This document shows positions 12,660 to 22,994 of a stretch of DNA of 64,000 nucleotides, one piece after another. Source of the stretch: Bimastos eiseni. Taxonomy: Eukaryota > Annelida > Clitellata > Crassiclitellata > Lumbricidae. The translations under genes were made by a program, and so were the position numbers. Location of the stretch: contig OY365813.1 of assembly GCA_959347315.1 (NCBI GenBank), positions 34,235,160-34,299,159 of the forward strand, given 5' to 3'. Under the pieces are notes generated by a model. That model saw only the letters and a list, made by a program, of their open reading frames with translations. It was not told where the DNA came from and searched no databases. Every line of letters starts with the position of its first letter. Positions within the stretch are counted from its first letter, which is position 1.

Positions 12660-12850
12660 GCTTCGCCTAGGGCTTGGCGTTCCTCTGCCGAGTGGCCTGG
12701 AATTCTTCGGCCTAGGAGCCCGGAATTTATCTGCCAGGGTCCAGAATTTATCTGCCTTTAGGGGTCCGAAATTCTTCAGCCTGTGGTCCGAAATTCTTCA
12801 GCCATTGAGCCCGGAATCCCTCTGCTTAGGGACCCAAAGTTACGCGCGCT
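12660..12850. repeat. Decayed tandem repeat
   Basis: Six or so imperfect units of roughly 25-30 bp with the core GGAATTTATCTGCC or GAAATTCTTCAGCC. Single-copy-looking DNA follows to about 13460, with no gene recognised. Confidence 0.6.
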
Positions 12851-13464
12851 GCCTATAACCCCGGAATTTGTGTCAACGGGCCTAGCCACACAGAACTTAT
12901 CCACAGAAGGCTCTTCTAGATCATTCGTTACCTTCTCATTACATGAGCTCCGCCCCTTTGTTCAACTGTGAGGCTAACACCGTGCTATTTTACGAGATCG
13001 TAAAGTTCCGGTTTCGCACATTACTTCCTGGAGTGCGATCATTATCCGAGGAAGGAATTATGGTCGTGTTGAGGAGACGACAGGTTTTGGTTTCGACCTA
13101 GTGTTAAATTCTCAGTACAGACCGCCTCTCTTAGGTTTGTGGGTCTTGTTTAACGACGCCGCGTCATAAAGATAATTACCGTCACCCTCCTGTTTGCATA
13201 AACTAGGTCTGGCACCACCGGAGCATACGTGAAATTATGTGTTGAACTCAGAAAGTGCGAACAGTGTCAGATGGGGTTCGAGTACCCGCAATCAGCTCAG
13301 TCTGTCTCACTAGACGCTTAATATCGATGCTCTCTATTAGGCACGCAGCTTAAGCCTATAGTTGTAGATGGTTCAAACAGCTTAACGATATCTTATAAAT
13401 TAGGTTGTTGATATAAAAAATATTCTCCTAATCCACTAAGGGCAGTTACTGCCAGAGTCTGTCT

Positions 13465-13592
13465 ATCGCCCTGTTTGTCTGTCTGTCTATCGCCCTGTTT
13501 GTCTGTCTGTCTATCGCCCTGTTTGTCTGTCTGTCTATCGCCCTGTTTGTCTGTCTGTCTATCGCCCTGTTTGTCTGTCTGTTTGTCTGCCC
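13465..13592. repeat. 24-bp minisatellite (GTCT/ATCGCCC)
   Basis: Five copies of a 24-bp unit containing CTATCGCCCTGTTTGTCTG, flanked by GTCT microsatellite. The period is a multiple of three, so it reads as a repeated octapeptide; not a gene. Confidence 0.9.
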
Positions 13593-13891
13593 GTCATCCT
13601 CCTTCTCCTTTTCTTCCGCCTCCTCCTCCTCCTCCTCCTCTTCCTCTCTTTCTTCTATATGTCTGTCCGTCTGTCTATCTGTCTATCTGTCAATCTGTAT
13701 GCGTGTCTGTTAACCAATCAACCTTTCAATGTTTTTATCTATCAAACATTTTCTATCAATCTCTCAATCGGTTTACTTGTCATCGTAATTTGCTTTTGGT
13801 TTACTTGTCATCCGAGTCAAATAAAACAACAGATTTTTTGGCACATAGGAGCAAACACCGAAGAGCCATTTTCGAGGGTGATTGAGACGAT

Positions 13892-13925
13892 GACGGCTTG
13901 TGTCACGCCCGTGACACAAGCCGTC
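13892..13925. other. Perfect palindrome (hairpin)
   Basis: Two 16-base arms, GACGGCTTGTGTCACG and its exact reverse complement, are separated by only two bases (CC). No T-run follows and no gene ends here. Confidence 0.85.
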
Positions 13926-14139
13926 CGCTGACAATGAAGCCCAGACGTGACATGATCAACGACTGTTGTTTCCTTGACAGACCGCTATATAGCAACGCCT
14001 GGTTCCATTAACGTAATCATTTTTGGACAGATTAAATCAGAAATAAATAAAATACGAGGAGAAACAGTCTACGGTGAGATGATAGACGTGGCCGAGAAAG
14101 AGACGGCGTCCCTCGACCAGTGCGCAGAGCCAGGCAGAT

Positions 14140-14215
14140 GTGCGGTGAATGAAACTGCTGGACATCGTATGCCGAGGTTAAGAAAATGATGTCGCATCAG
14201 TGGAATTGCTTAAGC
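14140..14215 (+). mobile_element. SINE fragment, family D copy 1
   Basis: The segment with TCGTATGCCGAGGTTAAGAA recurs at 43741-43775 on the same strand and inverted at 14740-14790. Three copies show an interspersed element. Confidence 0.5.
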
Positions 14216-14304
14216 CGGTTATTATTGATCGAGGGTCGTGCGTGTTGTTTGAATGTGATACTTAGAAACAAGGGATTTGAAAGGATTCTTCTGCGATTGT
14301 TTTG

Positions 14305-14540
14305 ATAGGCACTGAGACAGAGAGAGACAGACAGACAGACAGACTGAGACACATACAAAAAGACAGAACGAGACATAGACAGATATAGACGAAGACACAG
14401 ACACATACAGAGAGGCATAGAGAGCGAGACAGAAATAGACAGGGCAAATACAGAGAGAGAGAGAGAGTGACAGACAGACAGACAGATAGACAGAGAGAGT
14501 TGGAGAGAAGGCAGACTAAAAAAGACAGACAGACGCAAGG
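14305..14540. repeat. GACA/GAGA simple repeats
   Basis: CAGACAGACAGA and GAGAGAGAG runs with interruptions. Confidence 0.8.
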
Positions 14541-14689
14541 AGAGCGATATTTAGAGGAATGCAGACAGCCAGAGAGACCGACGGATAGAAATAAAGCCCG
14601 GAAAACGTAGTTGAAATTGGACGACTCATAGTTATGAGCCACAGTAATCGCAGAATAATTCCTTCAAATCCGGTGTTTTTGAATCTCAC

Positions 14690-14800
14690 GTTCTCACAAG
14701 AAGCACACGACCCTGGTTCAATCTTAACCAGCTTCAGCAAGTCCACCGACACGATGTCAATTTCTTAGCCTCGGCATACGATAGCCAGAGGTTTCCTTCG
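14690..14800 (-). mobile_element. SINE fragment, family D copy 2
   Basis: On the minus strand TCGTATGCCGAGGCTAAGAA matches copies at 14165 and 43745. Here it lies about 0.6 kb from copy 1 in opposite orientation. Confidence 0.5.
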
Positions 14801-15359
14801 CAGGCTCTGAGTTGAGTCGAAATAGGATCCGAATCGTCCTCTCAATCAATCGATGGTCTGACCAGCGTAAATGGCAAACAGAGGGGTATATTCGGATTTG
14901 CTACTGGGGTCATGACCGGACTGCATCCCCTTGTATACGTCCCTGCATCTCTTACGATGTAGAGACTAGAGACCCCTGGGTATGAAACACAGCGCCCGAA
15001 TTTTCTCGGCATCGGCCAACTGACCGACACCAGGTGACCAGTCCTCTGCTGCGCAGTCCTATCTACCCACCGCAGGGTTTAAATTGACAAATTTCAACAG
15101 GAAATTTCACAAGTTCATAAATACCGACTAGAATTTTACGAGCCTGAAACCGGTATACTTGCCAAGTTGTAGAGGGTAACTAACTGCGGGTGTGTGAGCC
15201 CATGAAAGCTGATCTGGGGTCAAACCCTCCCCCAATGTAATCTTGGAGAATTAGCTGGCGGGTATGACAAATAAACTGGGTGTTGAACCTCCCAACCCCC
15301 GAACTCCCGACAATTCAATTGCTGATCCACCAACACTGCCCGTTCGCTCGATCTCATTT

Positions 15360-15735
15360 TTGTTCCAGGTAAGGTAACGTCCACTCGCTGCCGTCAACCA
15401 TCGGGCGACTTCAACAGCCTTCGTCGTCCGCCTTCTCTACCGGCGCGAACTCACCGACCGACCGACCGACCGTCGTCGCTTCCTTCACTCGACCGCTGAG
15501 TGGCCCAAGCAGTGTACCGATCAGAAACGCACGGAATTCTACTGATGTTCGCATGATTTAAGGTCTCGGCCGAGAGGTCGGTCGCGTTCAACGACAGATC
15601 GGCCGATCGTATGCGCACGGACTGCGGATGCTTAATCTTTCGTCGTTCTGAATGGTAGGGATTCGGTGATTTGATACCTGGGAAGTCGCATGAATCGGAT
15701 ACATTAACAAAGCCAGCGACTGACGTTAAATTCGA
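15360..15735. other. GC- and CpG-rich segment, unassigned
   Basis: A CpG-rich stretch with (CGAC)n at about 15455-15470 and a roughly 95-codon open frame on the minus strand. Codon content and lack of splice sites do not argue for a gene. It could be an unmethylated promoter region about 2 kb upstream of the candidate synaptotagmin exon. Confidence 0.3.
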
Positions 15736-15807
15736 CTTATACAAGAGAATAGAAGGAATTTTCTTTTGTAGTCTAAATTACAATAGGCAGGAATTCTATT
15801 TAAAAAA

Positions 15808-15900
15808 TTATGCCGGTAAATCGGATAAATTGTGCTCTATATGCCGGTAAATAGGATAAATCATGCTCTAAATGCCGGTAATTGGATAAATTATACTCTA
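15808..15900. repeat. 31-bp tandem repeat, three copies
   Basis: Three successive units begin ATGCCGGTAA and contain GGATAAAT and CTCTA. They diverge at a few positions. Confidence 0.8.
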
Positions 15901-16639
15901 AACGGTGACTGAAGTGTTGGGCAAATCTGTTCTTTGTGGTTATTGGATAAAGTCTTGACTGTATGTGCAATTATAAACGTGGAATATAAAATCGGACTGT
16001 AAGTGGTTGCCAGACATTTTGTATTTGAAATCAGAAATAAAAACAAGAAATGGAGTCGGTTATCGTAGATTCTACTCGCATTAGACGTCGACAAGTAGAT
16101 TACAAATGGCAATCACTGAGAGTTGGACCATCGATATTCTGGTAGTAATCGGTTCGTGACTTGACCGTGAACGATTACCCGAGAGGTGGGCGATAACCTT
16201 TCGCTTGCAATTCGACCAATAACGTTTACTATAGAGACGTGGGCGATCGTTTTTACGTTAAGTGGGAGATACAACTGGATTGCTGACGATTATCGTAGAA
16301 AGGTGAGATCTTTTATAATCAGAAGAAAATTTCTTACCAGTAGCAGTAATCATAATAATACAATATCCTTATATAATTTTCAAACTGATAAACCGCAGTA
16401 TGATTACAAGCATAGTATTGTCGTAAGGCTAATATGTCTCCAGGAATTGGTAGCACCTACATGTAAATATCTAATACAAATTGAATAAGATCAATGGAAG
16501 TAAACTGCAGAAATTGGCATCCACTAAATGGCTCAACCTATTGATTAAGGACCAAATAAAGTAATTGCGGAAATTTCTGAACCAAAGTAAATGCAGAAAT
16601 GCTCCCCGTTCAACATTCCGCAACTCGTATTCCGAAATC

Positions 16640-17045
16640 AGTTGACTCTCTGCACTTTCACTGGCTTCCCAGCTCGCAACGCATCAGCTATTGAATCGCC
16701 GTGCTGGTCTGGCGATACCATCATGCCTCTGCTGCGACCTATCTGCTGGAACGCTGCTGCCCTGTTACAGCTTTGGCTGGCCGTCGAGCTCTTCGTTCCT
16801 CCTCAGTGGCGAGCTTTATGGTGTCCCGAGCAAACACCACGACCAAGCAGCACTGCGCCTTCTCAGCTGTTGGCCCTTCCAGCTGGAACACACTCCCCTT
16901 GAAGATGCGACTGTTGCCAGTGAGTAAAACGCCTTTGTTTTACAAGTTTCTCAAGACTGTTTGGATCGCCATGGTTGGGCTGGAAGCGCCTCCGAGTGGA
17001 CTTCTTGAGGTGCGCTCTAAAAAAGGCTATAATTATAATGTCAAA
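16640..17045 (+). mobile_element. 5'-truncated LINE 3' end
   Basis: The plus strand can be read as the C-terminal part of a non-LTR retrotransposon ORF2: RALRSSSVASFMVSRANTTT, then FSAVGPSSWNTLPLKMR, then LKTVWIAMVGLEAPPSGLLE. The GP-x-x-WN-x-LP signature is a familiar LINE ORF2 C-terminal pattern. No reverse transcriptase domain precedes it, so the copy is truncated and dead. Confidence 0.7.
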
Positions 17046-17094
17046 ATGAACGAGACACTCTTTGTATTCACAGTCTAGTTGACCCGATATATCA

Positions 17095-17465
17095 GCGTTC
17101 CATTCTCACGCTCTGCTATTCTGCATCATCATGCCTGCTCTATTGTGGGCCCTACCACTTGGAATGGGCTTCTTCTGGACCTCTGGCGTTTACCTATAGG
17201 AACTTATCTTTTTTTTCTACCCTTCTCCTAAATCTGTCCTCTTTGATCGTAGTTGGACTGGGAGCGCTTCTGAGTAGATTTCCTTAAGAGGCGCTATGTC
17301 AAGTTTCATTGATTGATTGATTAATTGAAAGATTGATTGATTGGGTGATATTTACAACAGGTTGGTTGATTAACTGATTGAAATATTGATTGATTGATCG
17401 ATTGATCGAGTGATGGGTGGATTGATTGATCGATTGAATGAGTGATGGATTGATTGGGTGATATT
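17095..17465 (+). mobile_element. 5'-truncated LINE 3' end with (ATTG)n tail
   Basis: A second diverged copy follows directly. GTGGGCCCTACCACTTGGAA corresponds to the VGP-WN segment, then GGAGCGCTTCTGAGTAGATT and AAGAGGCGCTATGTCAAG, and finally a long ATTGATTG simple-repeat tail (17310-17465) that ends just before the candidate exon at 17487. Confidence 0.7.
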
Positions 17466-17486
17466 TACACCAGGTGACTTTCCACC

Positions 17487-17771
17487 ATGAAGAAACTGAT
17501 AGATACCTTTGAGAAGACGCCTACAACGCGTCTCATAGACTCTGCAAGTCGCACGAGCAGCGACTCAGCTCTTTACCAGAACTACCAGAACGGGGATTGC
17601 ACCACAACCGAGCCAAACGAAGAGACGCCCAAACGGATCAGAGTGGGAGACGGGAAGCCGGAAGCTGGCGGTCGGATCGTGCACCGAATACGCGCCGATG
17701 ACCAACCGGATCCGCTGTGCATTCTGGGATGCTTCGGGAGAGGTCAGCTGGCGATCACGTGGACGATGAAG
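17487..17771 (+). CDS. Candidate upstream exon of the synaptotagmin-7-like gene
   Basis: An open stretch of 95 codons starts with ATG in a strong context (CCACCATGA) and ends at AAG followed by a GTATAT donor. The peptide is charged and polar, with DTFEKTPTTRLIDSASRTSS and a C-terminal CFGRGQLAITWTMK, and I do not recognise its family. It leaves its last codon complete, and the secure exon at 22995 starts in phase 0, so splicing the two gives a continuous frame: 431 codons plus stop for the whole gene. Against it: phase-0 agreement has a one-in-three chance, no transmembrane helix is encoded, and an in-frame TGA lies at 17475-17477, so the exon would have to begin at this ATG or use another acceptor. 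It could belong to another gene. Confidence 0.45.
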
Positions 17772-17772
17772 G

Positions 17773-17852
<80 letters not shown>
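17772..17852. repeat. (TA)n microsatellite at a splice donor
   Basis: About 75 bases of TA starting within the GTATATA donor of the candidate exon. Confidence 0.9.
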
Positions 17853-17853
<1 letters not shown>

Positions 17854-18084
17854 TTCTGTCGGTCAAAGTGGAATGGTATTTGATCTGGTCATGTGGCAGA
17901 TATGCTTGTAAGTATTTGTGTAGCTTACACTGTGTCCGAAAATAAATGGACCCATTTGATACTATGAAAATAAATAGTAGATATTCGTCGATTTTTAAAT
18001 TTCTAAAACCGTTTCAATTCTGACATATTTATCCAAAAATGTGTGACTTATGAACGTCCTGGTTAAAAAGGTACGTCATAGTGA

Positions 18085-18237
18085 CGTCGTTTAACAACAA
18101 AGTTTAATGCCAGGGAAGAATTTCATCAGCTGATCACTGATGCTATTGAAAAATGGCGCACGCGTCTTGAAGTTGAGGCTGAAGGCAGACACTCTGAACA
18201 CACTTTGTGGTCTAATATTACTCAAAATCTTAACTAA
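18085..18237 (+). pseudogene. Transposase C-terminal remnant
   Basis: Fifty codons after an in-frame TGA, ending in TAA. The peptide includes FHQLITDAIEKWRTRLEVE and EGRHSEHT, which resembles the C-terminal end of Tc1/mariner-superfamily transposases (a helix with W-R-x-R-L, then G-G-H-F-E-H). The catalytic DDE core is missing, so this is a non-functional fragment. Confidence 0.5.
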
Positions 18238-18329
18238 ATTTATGGCGGATTATCGACAATAGTTAAAAGTAGTTGAACATTCTGGTGACGAATTTTAGGC
18301 CGTCCTTGAAACGCGTATGTTGATGCAAT

Positions 18330-18348
18330 TGACGTCATTATGACGTCA
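18330..18348. promoter_or_regulatory. Two palindromic CRE motifs
   Basis: TGACGTCA occurs at 18330-18337 and 18341-18348, eleven bases apart. This is the full CREB/ATF consensus. Both lie inside the mariner-like remnant, so they may be part of the element and not gene regulation. Confidence 0.35.
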
Positions 18349-18464
18349 TTACTGTATGGATGACAGGAGCTATCATATTTTATGCGGTATGGCCCACTGG
18401 ATAAATATATTTTAGAAATCAACGAGTTACTATTTATTTTCATTTTATCATTAGGAGTCCTTTT

Positions 18465-18655
18465 ACTTTACCCCAAACGGGCATCTCTTCGCTCATCTGC
18501 CCGTGGATTGCTGCTGGTTCCCCGCATGCGCACTGCTAAGGCCCAAACAGTGAGCTTTGCTTACGTAGGCCCTCCAGTTGAAGTCTTCCACTTCCCCTTC
18601 GTGCGAAGCTCCTAGTTCTCCCCCCTGGTCAGTGTTGGAGGCGCTCCAAGACCTT
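18465..18655 (+). mobile_element. 5'-truncated LINE 3' end
   Basis: Readable as SLRSSARGLLLVPRMRTAKA then VSFAYVGPP, matching the LVPRTRT and F-x-x-VGP segments of other copies here. The WN-LP part is degraded. Confidence 0.6.
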
Positions 18656-19254
18656 CCTATTAACCATTTTCCCGCCGACCTGGGTCGGGAGCGCCGCTGA
18701 TTTTGACCAGCGCTTTAAAAATGTTCGGGTACAAATTACGATTAAAATGGTATAGCGCCATCTAGTTGGTTCCACTGGTATAGTAAACTAAATAAAACAT
18801 GCGTCGGGTTTTCCCGACAGAATTAATAATTTCCCCCATCACGGAAACTAACTAGAAAGCCACTCAAACGTCTCTCAACACATTATACAACGCGGCATGT
18901 CTAAGTAAACGCGTGCATGTGTGCCCAAGTAACCGTAATTACAGTGGCAGATTTATTATATAGCGCCTCTCCAGAGAGAGGCTCATCAGATTCGAGATAA
19001 AGAAGATGATATATTAGTCAGCGACACAAGCGATGAGTGTTTGGCAGCGGATATTCCGATGTCGTCGTCATACGCCTAGGGCGAGAAATGGAACGAACTC
19101 TCAAGTGTCTGCGCTGACACCGTCGTGATGATATCCTCATCGCCGTCGTCGTCGTCATCATATTCATCGGCGAGATCTCTGTCGTAATAACAAAATAATA
19201 AAAATGATGACAATAATGATTTAGTACTAATGACAATAATAATTATAATATTAA

Positions 19255-19310
19255 CAATGATGACGATGATGATGACGACGACGACGACGACGATGGTGCT
19301 GCTGCTGCTG

Positions 19311-19385
<75 letters not shown>

Positions 19386-19400
19386 GTCATCATCATCATC
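19255..19400. repeat. GAT/GAC and (AAT)n array
   Basis: GATGACGACGAC, then GCTGCTGCTG, then about 60 bases of AAT, then CATCATCATC. Confidence 0.9.
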
Positions 19401-19864
19401 ATCGTCGTCATCAACAGATGCATGACGGATTGTTAACATTGCCAAGGGGTATAATTGCATATCGTGTTTTAATATTATTACCTTAACATAGAATTTCGCT
19501 ACGGAACAGTAATATCTGTCGTAGTCAGACATGACCAACAAGAGATAGTGGGTAAACTAACTTACAAAAGACTTTCGCTATAGAGAGACTTGGTGGAAAT
19601 GCGTTCGTGGCCACATCAAAAGTCGGCTTCCGGTCGGTGGATAATCGATGGACGGGTCAGCCAGGGACCTGATCAACGTCCAGTCAACAATAGTCAAGAC
19701 CCGGATGGACGGATCACCGCATCCCGTGCGCATTGATCGTTGTCGGTTAGGACCCAGAAGAGGCAAATCGCACGCATCTCAGAATAAAGACTTTGTTTTC
19801 CAGAGGTTGAAGTAAAGTCATGAAGACCAACATATGATCGCAGGAGATTTATAAAATCCGGGAG

Positions 19865-20032
19865 GTCAATGCTATCACTATCGTCATCAACATTATCATC
19901 ATCATCATCATAATCATCGTCATCGTCATCATCCCCAACATCATCATTTTCGTCCACTTCTTCTTCTTCTTCATCATAATCATCATCATCAACTTCATCA
20001 TCATCATCATCATCACCATCATCATTACAGAA
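19865..20032. repeat. (ATC)n-rich region
   Basis: CATCATCAT, CGTCATCGTC and TTCTTCTTC trinucleotide repeats. Confidence 0.85.
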
Positions 20033-20106
20033 TGCTTACAAGGATTACGAACTCCGTCAAGTTCATCGCATCTAAATGCTTAGCTAGACATGTACAAATC
20101 AGTACA

Positions 20107-20592
20107 CCACACACACACACGCACACACACACACACACACACACGCACACACACACACGCACACGCACACACACACGCACACACACGCACACACACACGC
20201 ACACACACACACGCACAGACACACACACGTACACACGCGCACACACACACACACACGCACAGACACACACACGCATACACGCACACACACACGCACATAC
20301 ACACACACGCACACACACACGCACACACACATACGCACACGCACAGACACACGCACACACGCACAGACACACACACACACACGCACAGACACACACACGC
20401 ACACACACACACACGCACACACACACGCACAGACACACACACGCACACACACACACACGCACACACACACACACGCACAGACACACACACGTACACACGC
20501 ACACACACACGCACAGACACACACACGCACACACACACGCACACACACACACACACACACACGCACAGACACACACACACAACCACACACAC
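20107..20592. repeat. Long (AC)n array with ACGC and ACAG variants
   Basis: About 485 bases of AC dinucleotides punctuated by ACACGC and CACAGACAC units. Open frames on both strands are artefacts. Such alternating purine-pyrimidine DNA can adopt the Z form. Confidence 0.95.
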
Positions 20593-20828
20593 TGATCATC
20601 GTAACATCTTAATAACTGCACCAATAAACCGTATCGTCCATCCCATCATAAAATCCACACAACATCGCCCCAGTTCCCTACCAATACAAAACTAGCGTCA
20701 ACGAACGAATCCTATCCGACCCGGTGCGGCTTAACTTCGGGCGCGCAAAAAGATCAACCCGCCGGGAAAGGCGCAACAGAATGACCGGTGTTATTAGCGT
20801 CATATATCATTGGACGACTGTAGAGTGC

Positions 20829-20840
20829 AAGATGGCGGAC
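20829..20840 (+). promoter_or_regulatory. YY1-like motif
   Basis: AAGATGGCGGAC matches the YY1 core and lies in a CpG-containing stretch (20700-20960), 2.1 kb before the first secure synaptotagmin exon. It might mark an internal promoter; no TSS evidence is available. Confidence 0.3.
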
Positions 20841-21154
20841 GGAGGTTGAGGCCAAGGGAACAAGAAGAATTGCAAATAACGTTATAATTGCAGCGGCGTT
20901 GAGAGCAGGAAGTGGATTTTTTCGTGGGGCAGGTTCAAAACTATAGGCCCCATATGCCGCATTCCAATTCGCTAAAATTGTTATTATTATTATTATTTTA
21001 AATCACGGGTCATACTTAATTTTAACGTTGCTAGAGCCTAGAGTAGTGGTTATTATTATTATTAAATAGAAATTCGCCAGCCTCTTCGGGACATTGCCAA
21101 CATTCACTTAGCTCGCCCACATGGGCGATAACAGCATAATGTGAAACATATATG

Positions 21155-21158
<4 letters not shown>

Positions 21159-21221
<63 letters not shown>

Positions 21222-21245
21222 TCATTATTAATAACATTAATAATA
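21159..21245. repeat. (AAT)n microsatellite
   Basis: About 60 bases of AAT, with ATT-rich flanks. Confidence 0.9.
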
Positions 21246-21599
21246 AAAAATAATAATGATAACAATAGTAGTAGTAATTAAAGGATCATTTCTATAGCGC
21301 CGTCAGTCAACCGAGACCGAAGGAAAAGGCGTAGTACACCTGTATTCAGAAATCAAATGGCAGTCTAGTTAGGTAAAGGAAGCGAGATACAGGTAAGTAA
21401 ACGGAAAGTTCAAATCTTCAAGTCAGGGTCATTAAGTGCGTTTGTTTTTCGTTGCTGTGAGACGCCTTCTCCAGAATCTTGGCGCCATTATAATCCAGCG
21501 AGAACGAATCGCAGGCGATTATACCGACTTAATAATATTCTATGAATCTTAAAATATCTCGCGAGAGAGCGAAACGGAAATAGAAATTCCTGAACGAAT

Positions 21600-21700
21600 A
21601 TTGTCTGCCTGTCTACCGGTATGTCCGTCTGTCCGTCTGTCCGTCTGTCCGTCTGTCCGTCTGTCCGTCTGTCAACCCGTTCTTCCGTCTGTCCGTCCAT
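21600..21700. repeat. (CCGTCTGT)n array
   Basis: Seven or more octamer units CCGTCTGT, followed at 21780-21840 by diffuse GTCTGTCT. Confidence 0.85.
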
Positions 21701-22064
21701 ACCACAAATATTGAATTTCTTCAGTCCGGAAACGAATGCGTAGTATGCAATGAGTTCATTCGCCATTTAGTTCGTATATCTGTCTGTCTCTCTGTCTGTC
21801 TGACTGTCTCTGTATGCCTAGATCTGTCTGTCTAGCCGTCTTTACATACATTCATTTATTCATTCATACATACAAACATACATTACACAAAATTGCAGAT
21901 GCATGATGATGCATCCATAACAATTAATCTATTCCTATAAAGTGATTGTACTTCCTATGACTTGTTTTCTCTTTACTCCGCGGATGTCTGTTGTGTAAGA
22001 TTATTTTATAATTTTACATTACTTCTTTGTTCATATTGTATTTGCATTGTATTGTATTTAAACA

Positions 22065-22285
22065 TCTCTAGAGCGCTTCTAGTAGGGTGAACCGTTCAGA
22101 AGTGCTGCCAGTGCGCAGTGGACCCCGCGAGGAGAAGTAGGTTTTGAGAAAAGCCAAAGAGGACGAGAGACTGTAGATATAATTTGGAGAAAGCGAATTC
22201 CACAGAGATGGACCAATTGAAGCAAAAGATCGAGACTGAGCCATAGTTGTTCTAGACCGAGGAACCAAGAGGTTATTACGATGTT
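22065..22285 (-). mobile_element. 5'-truncated LINE 3' end
   Basis: The minus strand reads VPRSRTTMAQSRSFASIGPS, LWNSLSPNY, then GPLRTGSTSERFTLLEAL. This has the LINE ORF2 C-terminal signature GP-x-x-WN-S-L. It matches the plus-strand copy at 38880-39113. Confidence 0.75.
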
Positions 22286-22289
22286 ATTA

Positions 22290-22815
22290 CGATACTAGCT
22301 GTTAACCCGTGAAGAATCTCTGGTCGGATTATATTTTAGCTCACGATTCAACTGCAACTGGCACTGTTCGTTTTAGCTGTTAACCCGAGTATAATCACGG
22401 TTCAAACAGGATTTTACCGTTGCTATATTAGTGGTGAAAATAAGTCTACACATTAATTAAACGAAACGGTCGACGAGCTGTACGTCACCTACGCTGCAAG
22501 ATCGCAGTAAAATACGCAAAAAAATAAATATTACCAATTAAGTTTCCGTTTAGTTTTAATAGCTGCATATATACTTACATTACACGATGAATTTAACTTT
22601 AATAACTGCATAATACAGTTACACAGACGCTTGTTTACAGTGAATGTTGCGTTCCATATTGAGGTCAACTTCTGTCCAATCACGCGTTTTTCTGGGTCAA
22701 CTTCAAATATTTAGGTATAGTTCTGTCCAATCACGCGTCTTAAATTCAACTTCTGTCCAATCACGCGACTTAGAAGTGACGGACACAGCACGTGACTTAG
22801 GTAATTATATAGATA
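22290..22815 (+). mobile_element. Helentron-like dispersed element, copy 1
   Basis: Begins TACTAGCTGTTAACCCGTGA and ends near CGTGACTTAGGTAATTATATAG. It shares with 27745-28255 the opening, ATATACTTACATTACACGAT, TTTAATAACTG and repeated TCCAATCACGCG. The CTAGCTGTTAACCCG opening resembles non-autonomous Helitron/Helentron elements of invertebrates. The opening occurs twice here (22308 and 22377 areas), suggesting nested starts. Confidence 0.5.
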
Positions 22816-22994
22816 GATTGTGATGTTTCCATAGTAAATGAATATAAATAGTTAATATAGGTCGCTCCACATATTATAAATGTTCCCGCAATGCGTTTGC
22901 AAGTGGTTCAACAGAGTACATTCTTACTTACTTTACATACAACCATCCAAACATACATCGCTCGCATTGATCCATAACCTTCTATCAACCGCAG

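Larger units (their letters stand above)
17930..18455 (+). mobile_element. Tc1/mariner-like transposon remnant
   Basis: Near both ends lies the inverted segment ATGAAAATAAATAGTA (left about 17964-17979, right inverted about 18429-18444), followed inward by similar TCGTCGATTT / TCGTTGATTT. Between them is a transposase C-terminal remnant (18085-18237). Ends are diverged and no clear TA duplication can be called. Confidence 0.5.

Noticed and set aside
15451..15744. Minus-strand 97-codon frame
   Set aside because: CpG-rich sequence with no splice sites and no recognisable motif; kept only as an unassigned GC-rich segment.
18655..18840. piggyBac-type element starting TTAACCATTTTCCCGCC
   Set aside because: A TTAA-flanked end and a CGACCTGGGTCG palindrome looked suggestive, but no inverted partner end was found nearby.
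20025..20695. Long Thr/His and Cys/Val open frames
   Set aside because: Products of the AC-repeat array, open in most frames on both strands.
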